A DNA stretch of 64,000 nt from Lithospermum erythrorhizon (Eukaryota > Streptophyta > Magnoliopsida > Boraginales > Boraginaceae): assembly GCA_019722365.1 (NCBI GenBank), contig JADFUC010000006.1, positions 62,001 through 126,000 of the forward strand, in the 5' to 3' direction. Below the pieces are notes generated by a model. That model ran no database searches, had not been told where the DNA came from, and saw only the letters and a program-made list of their open reading frames with translations. Shown piece by piece: positions 44,806-55,619 of this stretch (within the stretch, counting starts at the first letter, position 1; every line of letters begins with the position of its first letter). The position numbers and the translations under genes were made by a program.

Positions 44806-45068
44806 TGATCATTACTAGTTACATAAATAATAATTAAAGAGACAAAAATATGTACCGTTCTTTGGGGATTAAAGAAACAGCAGGAATAATATGATTAAGT
44901 CCCTCGGGCATCAAAGCGGGGAATGCCTCACAGAATTTTCCACACTGACGTCAGAACAAGTCCCTCGGAAGTTTTACTAGAACTCCTTTAAAATATTGAC
45001 TAAGGAAGAGGTTGGGCGGAAAAATTCAATCGGACTTTTCTACCTACTAGTGGAATATGAAGGGAGGG

Positions 45069-45105
<37 letters not shown>

Positions 45106-45215
45106 TCTTTCACTATTTTTCAAAGGAGAAGTGAATATCAGAAGTGAATGAACAAGTTTTCATCTCCAAAAGGTGGCCTTTATATATGCATCAAAATCCC
45201 TACTTTTTAGATCTC
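44806..45215 (-). mobile_element. Truncated copia LTR fragment, minus strand
   Basis: From about 44860 it parallels the complete minus-strand LTR at 46337-47185 in order: AATAATATGAT, TCCCTCG.GCATC, GTTTTACTAGAACTCC, AAGAGGTTGG, TTCACTATTTTTCAAAGGAG and AAGTTTTCATCTCC. Similarity is lost after about 45215. It contains a simple GA repeat absent from the other copy. Confidence 0.6.
45073..45099. repeat. (GA)n microsatellite
   Basis: About 13 uninterrupted GA units inside the truncated copia LTR. Confidence 0.9.
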
Positions 45216-46336
45216 ATAAATATATGTCCGTTGAACAATTAGTTTGTACAACCGATTATTAAATTTAAATAATAATAAGTTCATATATATGTTTGATTGT
45301 TGGACAATTGTCATATTAAGTAACTCGATTGTTGGACAATCTCATGGCATCCATCAATATATCAAAACATATGTTATACATTAATAAATTAATTATCTTA
45401 GTTATATTTTTACATGTATAACATAGATTAATAAATTGAACGAGTACACTTCCATCAATATATACTATTGTCTAATTATCAAATAATATAAATGATTTTA
45501 ATTGCTTATTCAAGAGATCAAATCTAATTGAATTTAAAAATTGACTTGAATTTTAATAATATTTATATAAGTATTTAATTATCAAATAATTTTATACTTA
45601 TATATAATAAATATTCGAAAATTAATTAATTAATTATTTTATTTTTAGCAAATTAAAACTAATCGAAATGATTAAAATCAATATAATCGATGTCGAGTAT
45701 CTTAGCAATTAGAAGTCCGTCGAGCGATGTGGGCCGATCCAAAGAGCTTGCTAGATAAAGTTCGAACCTAGGAGTTCAAAACCTTAGAGTCGAGTTAAAT
45801 GCGTTGCCGCTTTTAGGGTGGTGGTGAGATCATGTTACGTCATGGCGCCTGCACACCCGGCGAGTGGAATTCATGTTCGGAAAATTTTACGGATATAACA
45901 ATTAATCGAAAAATTATTCTAGTATTACAATATTTTAATTTCGAAATTGACTAACTATTAATTATATTTGTCAGCGTTCATCTGAAGCTTGAAGTTAAAA
46001 GATTAACAAACTGATGTATAACATATATTAATTATAGGGAGATGCATGCGTAAATATTAATTACATAAAATCTGATCTATTAATCCGGCTCACGATACTG
46101 CTTGTTGGTGATTCTATCTTATAAATAATATTCTAAAATACTATTAATTAGATAAATACAATATAGTAATTAAACTCTTTATCTATTTGTTGGTGATTAC
46201 ATCGTATAAATAATGATAAAAATCTTATGAATGCAATCATGATCATTACTAATAATTAAAGAGAGACAAAAATACAAGCTTTGATAAATATAATTAATTA
46301 GATAAATACAGTCTAGTAATCCGGCTCTGATACCAT
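45216..46336. other. AT-rich DNA with partial copies of a copia LTR edge
   Basis: No coding was seen. The LTR edge TTGTTGGTGATT recurs at about 46102 and 46186, and again at the real LTR at 46337. The first is preceded by GGCTCACGATACTGC, a decayed complement of the tRNA-Met primer site. These look like stacked partial copies of the same minus-strand copia boundary. The stretch 45660-45890 is GC-richer and unassigned. Confidence 0.45.
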
Positions 46337-47185
46337 TGTTGGTGATTCTATCGTATAAATAATATTCTAAAATACTACCCGTTCACCGGGAATCGAAAAG
46401 AAACTTGTTGAATAATATGATGAAGATCCCTCGAGCATCCAAAGCGAGAATATACGTAGAATTATCCGCGCAAATGGCGAAGTCATCGGGAGTTTTACTA
46501 GAACTCCGTTAAAATATTGAACTAAAGAAGAGGTTGGCAAAAATCCGGTGAGACTTTTCTCTGCTCTTAGTCGATCAAAAGAAGGGAGGAGAGGGTTTTG
46601 CCTTCACTATTTTTCAAAGGAGAGTAGATAAAAAATGAATGAGCAAGTTTTCATCTCCAGATGGCGCTTATATAATAATCCAAATACTTTTTAGGCGATC
46701 AAAGTGGTGAAATCTTTCCTCCTCTCTTTAGTCAATCTGGGCGGGGTTAAGGCTGGCCCACTTGCTATCCCTAAAATCAAGGTATCTCGTATGGAGAAAA
46801 AGAACGTTACGGAATCTCATACCTTAACCTTTTTAGTCGAGACATGGGTGATTTCCAGCTAATGGAATTTCGCTTGATGTTTTCTCATCTGATCTATTTT
46901 AAAACCACACGAGTTATAATTAAATTATGACTCGATTTAGTTGCGTATTAATGACCTCTTGGAAACCGATTATTAAGCCATATACTAATAAGTAACGAGA
47001 CATTATTTGATAGTATATTGATTATGAAGCGGACCTAGTAGTCGTCTAACACAAGGGAGTCGCGTGAGTGTCTATCCCGAACATTATCATATCATTGACG
47101 TATACACAAACTTAAACTCTAATAAGTTGTCGGTTATTTGTCCAGATTGTTCAGACATTATTTCAAATATCTCATATTTCCAACA
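46337..47185 (-). mobile_element. Copia LTR, minus strand, with adjacent primer-binding site
   Basis: It is bounded by TGTTGG (46337) and CCAACA (47185), the inverted ends of a copia LTR. On the minus strand it starts TGTTGGAAATATGAG. Immediately outside its left edge, GGCTCTGATACCA (46323-46335) is the exact complement of TGGTATCAGAGCC, the tRNA-Met primer-binding site. This fixes it as the 5' LTR of a minus-strand element. No gag or pol follows at lower coordinates, so the interior has been lost or replaced. Confidence 0.8.
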
Positions 47186-48480
47186 GTGCTCTCCTTGATT
47201 TTGCAGTGATATAAAATACTATGAACTAATTCATGAGACTTGAACACTCATATGATTTGAAAAAATACATACATGTAATTTCATATTACCATTAAAGGAT
47301 TATCATTACATCCTTGAAGTGATGATATTCTCATATAAAGTTTATACTTACAAATTATTTATCAATCCCAATCAACTTATTTGGATAATTCATGCATATG
47401 ATTTATCCTCGAAGTGATTGTAATTGATTATGTCATGAGGTATGTGTATTAGGTTAGTTTGCTGATAATTTATCCATATTGTGTATTCATTCATTGTGTT
47501 ATACATCACTGTAAAATCTGGCAAAATCTATTTTCAAGACAACAAATTCTTCCAATTTTACCCTTATCGATCGCATGGAATGTGTGCTCAAAAGCACAAC
47601 AAATAAATGTTTCATGTGGTCGGTAATATACTAAAAAACTCGATACAATTACCGAACATATGGATCATGGGTTCGATATCCTGATGAACACACGTAGTGT
47701 ATGTCGGAATGGCTAACAGACACATGGAATGTATGATGGAATGGCTAACAGACTTGCGTCCTATGCGTTCGATGTACTATCGATCAAAAGCCATTTCTTT
47801 TCAGAACTTCAAACAACCGCGTGCCATGTATGGTCGATATGCATAATAAGAATGTTACAAATTTTACCATGTTATTAAAAATATTAATAAAATTAACAAT
47901 TGAATAGTTTAAAAATACTCCCTCCATCCCTAATTGATAGGGTCATTTTTTATTTATGTAAATTCTAATTTGATTCCCATTTAATTCAAATATGTGAAGG
48001 AAAAATTTAAGTTATGAGTTGAATTTGTCTAAATATTTGTGCCAAATCAAATGCCTCTATAAAAAAGCGATATAGGAGTAATAATTTTTACCCTATTTGG
48101 TGATAGTTGAGTTAAAAATAGTTTTTGAACTAATAAGATTAATAATGAATTTTAAATTATCATCTTAATTTTAAGAATTTTAAATTATGATCTTAATTTT
48201 AAGAATTTTAAATTGTTTAATGTTTATCTTTCATCTTAATAATGCTAAACTTATTGTTATTATATATTATTTTTTATTGATATTTATCTTGATTAATTTT
48301 TCTTTTTTACCTCTGTCTATATTTAACCATTTGAGTAACTCCTTATACTTGACACAACTCTTTAAGTCAAAACAGTTTATAAACATTACAAATCAATTTG
48401 TTTCCCGACCAACCATCCTAGGATAATTAGAAGGTTTGTTCATGTAGTGTATTGTTGTAAATAACCATCTATTCACGAAG
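47186..48480. other. AT-rich intergenic DNA
   Basis: No gene was recognised. It contains the MITE listed at 47916-48080. The longest open frame (48187-48426) is a hydrophobic AT-rich artefact. Confidence 0.4.
47916..48080. mobile_element. Stowaway-like MITE
   Basis: It begins with TACTCCCTCC followed by ATCCC, the classic Stowaway terminal sequence with a TA target. About 165 bp later comes GGAGTA, the start of the inverted terminus, which is poorly preserved beyond six bases. AT-rich interior and typical length. Confidence 0.5.
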
Positions 48481-48559
48481 TTTCTTCCACCATTAGCACA
48501 CTCTCGACCATAGCTAGTGAGTATCTGAAAAAAAAAGACCCCATCTCTTATTCCATAGG

Positions 48560-48950
48560 ATAACATCACTACCGCCTAACCTTCTTTGTACTTATCACCC
48601 AAGCCCGTACACCCCTCATAAATATCATTGTCCCCTAAATGTACAAAAGCTTTGGAAGATTGACAAGTCACCCATAAGAATGCCATATGTATTGAAGGCA
48701 TTTATTATCTCTTCATATGTTGTCATCGTAGAGATAGTTCCGTGGTTTTCAATCTTGGCAACAAGTTGTCGTTTAGTTGTGTGTTTATGCAGAAGATACT
48801 GTGGACATCAACTAAAAGGATCAAGAAGTTTATAATCTATAAGCACACCTCTTTCTTTTAGGTACTCTAGTGGCTCAAAGAGTGATGATTTGTAATAAAA
48901 CTTCCGCAATAAATCCATTGTTGAAATGTCATGAAGTATCCTCTCCTCAT
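48560..48950 (-). pseudogene. Unidentified broken coding stretch
   Basis: On the minus strand one frame runs for roughly 110 codons with a single internal TGA. It reads ILHDISTMDLLRKFYYKSSL, LEYLKERGVLIDYKLLDP, the stop, then HKHTTKRQLVAKIENHGTIS, TYEEIINAFNTYGILMGDLS. The amino-acid composition is that of an ordinary globular protein, unlike the AT-biased frames around it, and the frame is preserved across the stop. I do not recognise the family. It could be a captured or duplicated host gene fragment. Confidence 0.4.
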
Positions 48951-49608
48951 CCTTCAGTATTTTTTAAATAGAATCACTTGAGTCTAGGAGTAAAAAAATA
49001 GTTGTTTATAAGATATTGGGCCACGATAACCATATATCTTCACTATTGGGCAACTTAAGCCTTAAGTTCATGTAAAGTACTAGTTCCACAACGAAGGATT
49101 ACTAAAGTATGAACTAATTAATACGATATTGCGTCGCCTCACATATGTAATTGTTTTAAATGGAACCACATAGACTCTGACAGCAAATTAGAGCTGAGTA
49201 ACACAAATTGTATTAAATTGATTGAATATGAAATACAATATTGTATCTTATTTATAGACATTAATAATGAAGTAACATATTAAACTAATATTCACCTGAT
49301 ACTCCCTATTTCGCTCTTCATGCGTGTGAGATCGTACAGTGTCTATTAATCTTTGTTTATATTTAACTTTTAGATATTTTTTCAAATAGTACTAATTATG
49401 TAAATATTTTATTTAAAAGTTCAAAAAATTTATTTATTAGTTTGATATAACATTTATTTCAAAATATTTATTTTATTTTTTAATTTTAGTTAATGAAGTT
49501 GAATATTTATATTTGTTTATAATATTTCGTTTTTATAAATATCTTTTAAACTCTTATCTGCTCGAATTATAGATAACATTTGACTTTTGACGATAGAGTT
49601 GATGAAAT

Positions 49609-49765
49609 TGGTTGAATAATAATATTAGTCATAAATTACCTTTATTTTATTTGATGGGATGGTCCACTATTTAGTTTTTCATATCTTTTAATGGATATTT
49701 AATAGGGAATGAAAGATGCATTAATTATTTGTCACTAGAATACTTTGCATTATTTATCAAGGGCA
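49609..49765. repeat. Dispersed repeat, copy 2 (homologous to 236-400)
   Basis: Same blocks in the same order and orientation as the copy upstream of the sulfotransferase. About 430 bp to its right a gypsy LTR begins, so any gene that followed could have been displaced. Confidence 0.6.
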
Positions 49766-50190
49766 TAATAGAGAAAAAAATTACATATGTATTAATTGAC
49801 CTTATAAATCTAGACATGCAAAAAGAGAAATACAGCAAAATCTCTATAAATTAATAAACTTCCTAAAATAAAAAAAATATAATCCATAAATTAATAAACT
49901 CTCTTTTCACTCTAGCTACTTTACTAATGATATTGTAAGTTCGATTCAAATCAAAGTTGTGAATCAAATTTGGTTAATTTTGACCATTTTTTTTCTAACG
50001 ATAGAAGTTACAAATTACATATGATATCAGACACTAATTAATTTTTAATATTAATAAGTAGCATAAAAAGCAATTTTGTTTTCTCAAAGTCTGTGAACAT
50101 TTTGTCTTTGTCTTGCACAGAACCACATAACTTTTGGAAATCAGCGATTAAATCTTTGAAAAAACTCTTGGCAGCGCTGAATATCTACGT

Positions 50191-52690
50191 TGTGATAACC
50201 CGTTACGAAAAAAAAAATTAAATTTTCGATTCGGCGGTGGGACGGGATAATATAAATAATCTCGATGATAATATTATTTAAGTAAAAATTTTAGTAGAAT
50301 ACGTTTATATTCTAGTAGTTTTGTCATGGAATATTTTATCTTTAATCTAGGTTGGAGAAGTGCTTAGAAACGAGCAGGGACTCGAGGTTTTTAAATATCT
50401 GAGTGAAACTATCTTGTCATCGTTTTTGAGTTAAATATTTCTTCACTTTTCCTCCTTAGGGCCGAGATTAAGCCTCATAAAAAAATTCATTTTCCATTTC
50501 TCTTTGATTGAGCGCTCCAGACTCGAGATCGTTTGGCAGAATATCGTTTCCCATCGTTCTCTTGAGGTTAAAGGTATGAAAGTTCAAGTCTTTGAGATAT
50601 TTCTTGGGTTTTGACATGGTTGAGAACTTTTTAGTTGACTTTTAATGGTAATTTTATGATGAATCTTAGTTGGTTATGGGTTACGTAGCGATATATAAAT
50701 GATTAATTAAATTTAAGTCGTTTGAGGGCGTTATATGGCCGAGTTGACTTTAGGTTTTTCGTTGACTTTTTTGGGTTGATATTTTTCCTAAAGACATTAA
50801 ATGTGTAGGAGGTTATTTTGGGGCCTTATTGTGTGATGTTAGTGGTGATTTAAAATTGATTAAAAGGGAGTTATGTCGAAAAAGTGTTAATTCGAGGTTG
50901 AGTTATAATTGATATTTGAGATTATAGGTTGTTAATTAAGGATACGTTAATTAGAATGACTTATAAGTTGATTTGAAATGTTAAAGTGATAAGGTAGAAT
51001 TTAGTGGAATCGGTTGGGTTTATTTTGGGTAAGGATTATAACTCGATAGTTATCCGTCGTGTTAGGCTAGTTTGGAAATAGTTAAAACAAGAGTTGATTT
51101 ATATCTTCTAGAGGCATGGGGTATAGTAGTAGGTCTTGATTATAATTTACGGGTGTTGTTTAGTTGATCGTGGAAAGGGCGGTTACCTTGATTGTCTTTC
51201 GCGAAGGTTTTGCGTGGCTAAGCTGAGAGGTGATTACTTATCTCGCGGGTGTTACTTTACATACTTACCTTAAATTGTGTGAACATGTTATTGTGTTATG
51301 ATTATGTGAGAATGATATGCGTGTCGTTTGTGTTATGATTACGTGAGAATGATATGATTATGTGATTCATTTGTGTGAGCCATGATATGATTAATGTGAT
51401 TATATTACGTGGCGTTGAAGATTGCTTGAGGTAAGTAATAGGCTTGAACTCAACTTATATTTTGATTTACGTGGCCTTGTCGACGCTTATGATTTCACGT
51501 GGCTGTCGTGATTGTGTTGACTTACAGATTGTGAGATGTTTTAGGCTGTGTGCTTGGATATTCTTTGGGGTAAAGTGGTATTGAAGGTGATGGTTGAGTT
51601 ATGTATGACTTGAGTATGTCGAGGATTTCACCTATGTTGGGATGATTAGGGGTTAGAGTGACTCTCCTTCCTTGCGGGATATGCGACGATATGTGCCTTA
51701 TACTTAATTATAAGTGCGGTGTGCCTTATACTTGGTGTATAAGAGTGGTGTGCCTTATACTTAGTGTATAAAAGCGATTGTGTAGTGTATGAGTGCGTGT
51801 GCCTTATACTTTGTGTATAAGTGCGGTGTGCGCCTCTTTGTGTATAAGTCTTGGTTTTGGCTATATCTTTGCGGTATAAGTGCGGGGGTGATTGATGATT
51901 AGTCCATTCACGCAAAGTAGGCAGTTGAGCATATGCGCGTTAGAGTTGGTATCTTGGTGGGGATATGAGAGAGATAGGAGGTTTGATGACTCTGAGTTTA
52001 GTCATTGTTGAGTCTCTTGATTTCTTTCGGAATTGTGTGTTTCTTGAAACTTTCTATTATATCTTCATGTATTGTAATAAAGAGATTTCTGTGGAATCAT
52101 GTTGTATGACCTTTTAGGTAGTCTGGTATATGTATTTCATTCATATTTTACTATTATATTGATTGACTAGATTCAGGTATGATAAGTTCACCCACATTGT
52201 TAAGTCTACATTTGAGCATAGCGGCTTCGCCCCACACCGCATTGGGCGGCATTTTCATTGTGCGGGTTGTGGTGGCCGATTGAGCCAGGCGTTTTGAGAG
52301 TTTATTCGAGTAGCTAGGTGAGCATCGGGTGAGAGAGGATCCTCACGGTCATTTGGTTACGATGTGTTGTCAGCATTTTTTATTATTTGTAGTTTCCTTT
52401 TGAAACTTTAGCCTTATACCATTTGTTGTCATTTGTATTCGGGATCTGAGTATGTATCATCTTTTGTAGCCTTGCTGGCATTACTGTTATTTGGGAGATG
52501 TTGTATATATATATATGGGTTAGTCGTTTCCGATGCTCGGTGATGGATTATAAATTTTACAAACTGTTTTGTTTGGGAAACTTGACTGTGATCACATTTT
52601 TGGATGAAGCAATTGTGTTTTTTAAGCTGATGGATTACGTCGGTTTTGTGACTTCACGGTGTTCGGATTTTAATGACTACCGCCTCAGGC
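50191..52690 (+). mobile_element. Gypsy LTR (TATAC-minisatellite family)
   Basis: It starts TGTGATAACCCG. Around 51365-51510 it matches the LTR at 16.9-20.2 kb closely: CATGATATGATTA, GTGGCGTTGAAGATT, GCTTGAGGTAAGTAATAG, GGCCTTGTCG. It then carries the TATAC minisatellite. The right edge (about 52690) is placed where family similarity stops. Neither a primer-binding site nor pol was found next to it, so it is a solo LTR or a truncated copy. Confidence 0.6.
51690..51890. repeat. TATAC minisatellite in the LTR, about 6 units
   Basis: GCCTTATACTTGGTGTATAAG-type units of about 30 bp, usually followed by a GTGCGGT- or GAGTGGT-like tail. They are homologous to the arrays at 4236-4545 and 18660-18940. 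Confidence 0.75.
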
Positions 52691-52764
52691 GGCCTGGGCA
52701 GGCGAGATGGATGCATGCATAGTGGGTGCCGCGAAACTTATGAAGTATGTATAATATACTCATG

Positions 52765-52830
52765 CATCGAGTCAGAACGAGACCTCTTAGATAGAGGCTC
52801 AGACCGGGTACCACTAGGCCATGAGGCCAC
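52765..52830 (-). mobile_element. tRNA-like SINE head
   Basis: Read on the minus strand, TGGCCTAGTGG (52821-52811) fits the Pol III box A consensus. About 35 bases downstream GTTCTGACTC (52778-52769) is a diverged box B. The spacing is tRNA-like. No acceptor stem or intact anticodon arm is evident, so this is a tRNA-derived SINE rather than a tRNA gene. It lies at the edge of the gypsy LTR. Confidence 0.4.
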
Positions 52831-52849
52831 GGGTGTTAATTTTGACCAT

Positions 52850-54740
52850 TGAAAAAATAAATTCGATGATCTTTTAGTGATGTGCTAGTATAATTAAGCT
52901 CTTAATTTGCATATAAACCAATCATACACACAAACATAGTATTCCAAGCAAACAATAATATCCATCATTCTAAACCCATAAATCAAGAACTTCTACTAAA
53001 CAAAAATGACTAAATCACATGATTAAATATTTGAGTTACATATTAACATAAAAATAATTTACTCAATTAATTTAACATTCTTTATGTTATTATGTTAAAA
53101 TTATTGTTTACATGTTTCCAATGTCAAGAATATTTTGTTAATAATGTTAAATTTATTTTTATTATGTTATTTTTTTGTTAATTTTTATCATGATTAATTT
53201 TGTGTTAATATGTACCATATTATTGTTAAATTAATTAAGTAAATTAATTATATTGAATATTTATGTCAAATATTAATATAAAAATAAGGTAACATGAAAC
53301 AAACATGTGTTCAATATACACACAGGGCGTACAAGGTGTATGCTTGTTTGGTATAACGAACTCACCTTACATGTGTCCGATAGCTATGTTAACAAAAACA
53401 ATTAAAAGCAAGGCTTATGTGATTTAATTGTACCAATTTCCTCAAACAAAAATTCATTCTGCCCGACAATTATATAAGACTATTATATTTTTTAGGCAAG
53501 TTGTACTAATTTGTTCTACCAATTTTGTTACACATACTAATTATTGGCGAGAATAGTTTAATTCTGCGTTTTTTAATTTTAAATTGTATAAATGCTTTGA
53601 ATGATACATTTAATGTATACCTTATTTTATAATGAAATTGAATATATATGAAAATTAATGAGCAATACTTGTTAATAGAGCGATATCCGTTCTCCCAAAA
53701 TAGAACCGTTGACATCTGATGTTTGAAGCCCTACTCGTTTGTTTTGGAACCCTACCCTAAATCTAAATCCAATTAAATCTTAGTAAATGTGATAAACTAA
53801 TCACCAAACTAAACTAACAAAACCCAATTCTATTTACTACCTTTTCCATATCCAAACCATCATAAGTCACAACCCCAAATCCCAATACAATTTTACATTT
53901 TACTAGTATGGTTCGGATCGGTCTGGATATTGACAAGTCCGTTATCCATCGATAAGAGTATCAGATATATCCGGACCGATCTGATAACCTACAGGAAATT
54001 TTTTGGATCGGGACTGGTCCGTTACGTATAGGATGGATATTTGATCCCAATTTTTCGAACCGATTTCTTGTGGGTCTGACAAAAAAACTCAAATAAAAAA
54101 CCCTATCAAAAATCCCAAATCAAAATATATAAAAATTAATTTTAACATAAATATTATAAAAATCTAAACATAAAGAACATATATAAATTGAAATCCATCA
54201 ACAATTCAACATATAAATGGATATCGAATTCAAAATCAAAACAAATACAAATCGAAATCGAATTCAAAATTGGATTTAACAAATCATCATTGCCTTCAAA
54301 ATATAAATCGAAATTGAATTCAACATAAAAATCGAAATTGAGATCGAGAAAGAAGATGTGGTGTTCGATTTCGATTAGGGAGAAATCAAGAAAGAAGACG
54401 TTATTGATTGAGAGAGATGCAGTGTACTAGTGTTCATATGCATGCAGATCGAGAAAGAAGACGAAGATAGAGAGAGTTAGATAGAAGTGGGATAGAAATG
54501 GGGGATGAGGGAGGTGGAATATGGGGTCGGGGATTTCTTTTATACCACTGGCTAACGTAACGGATTTTCGGTCAGGTCGATTCGGTTCTCGTCACGAAAA
54601 AAGGTCAGGCAGTTGAGTAAACATTGGATGGATAATCGGTTGACTCTTTTCGAGCAAGTCTGTACTGTTTTGATATATCGGATCCAATAAAATCACTGGA
54701 CTCTACAAGTACAACCACCTAAATACCTAATCCACACCAC
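52850..54740. other. AT-rich intergenic DNA with diverged inverted CCGATCC/CCGTTATCC motifs
   Basis: 52850-53880 is AT-rich with no gene seen. Between 53905 and 54690, motifs such as GGATCGGTCTGG, GTCCGTTATCCATCG and, reversed near the right end, GATGGATAATCGGTT suggest a degraded hAT-like non-autonomous element with inverted ends. The evidence is weak. The promoter of the next gene begins near the right edge. Confidence 0.3.
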
Positions 54741-54830
54741 ATTCTTTTCTTTTGGCAGACACAAAACATTACAAAAAAAAACCAGATAATAAAAACCAAA
54801 ACAATACATCATCCATTATTAGATTTCCTC

Positions 54831-54884
54831 TATATAAAAAAAAATCCTCTACATTCTCACTTGTTCTCAGCTCACAAACCCTAA
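54831..54884 (+). promoter_or_regulatory. TATA box and telo-box of the charged-protein gene
   Basis: TATATAAA lies at 54831-54838. AAACCCTAA at 54876-54884 is the plant telo-box, known to be common just downstream of the TATA box in genes for ribosomal, translation and nucleolar proteins. It is about 740 bp before the start codon, so the leader probably contains an intron. Confidence 0.5.
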
Positions 54885-55343
54885 CTATAAACACTATCTC
54901 TATAAATCTACATATTCATATAAATCAATTTCAATAAGCATATTTTGTGTTAATCCTCACTTTTTCTTATCTAAATCAATTTTTAATAAATACCCATTTT
55001 AGATTTCACTGTTTTGGTCTCAATTTTTATCACCTTATCAAATCTCACTTCTTCTTATTCAAATCTTATAGTGTGTGTTTAATTGCTTTTATTTTTATAT
55101 AGTTATTTTTGTTTTTATTTCTTAATAAAGGGTCTAAATCTGTTGAAGGGTATTTTTTCGATCTTGATTAAAATTAATAAAATCCTCTTTTATGACCGTT
55201 TTATTCGATTTCCTGTCGAGGGCTATAATCATATAATAAAAAGATTGTATTTTGAACAATATCTGGTTTAAGTATTACATTTTTTAGCATATTTTGTTAT
55301 AAACTGAATTTTGAGAATATTTTCTTAGAAATATCTCAATTAT

Positions 55344-55606
55344 TAAGGATATTTGGTTAAAGAGATTGTATTTTTAAGGATATTTGGTTAAAATATTGTA
55401 TTTTTAAGGATATTTGGTTAAAATATTGTATTTTAAGGATATTTGGTTAGAAATATTGTATTTTAAGGATATTTTGTTAGGAAGATTTGAATTATTGCGA
55501 ATATTTGGTTAAGAATATTATATTTTAAAGTATATTTGGATAAAAAGATTGTATTATTAAGGATATTTGGATAAAAAGATTGTATAATTAATTATATTTG
55601 GTTGAA
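55344..55606 (+). repeat. Tandem repeat just before the start codon, about 9 units of 30 bp
   Basis: Units starting AAGGATATTTGGTTAAA and continuing with a TATTGTATTTTT-type tail begin at about 55344, 55376, 55406, 55435, 55465, 55495, 55526, 55559 and 55589. The last unit ends 14 bp before the ATG. The repeats lie in the transcribed leader or its intron. Confidence 0.85.
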
Positions 55607-55619
55607 GAAAAGAGAAAAA

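Noticed and set aside
48187..48426. 79-codon hydrophobic open frame
   Set aside because: The Leu/Ile/Phe-rich composition reflects the T-rich DNA. There is no domain, no promoter and no conserved motif.
52765..52830. Functional tRNA gene
   Set aside because: Box A and a weak box B are present, but no complete cloverleaf, acceptor stem or clear anticodon loop could be drawn.
54752..55271. Short open frames in the leader of the charged-protein gene
   Set aside because: They lie between the TATA box and the start codon, are AT-driven and match nothing. At most they are upstream frames or intron sequence.
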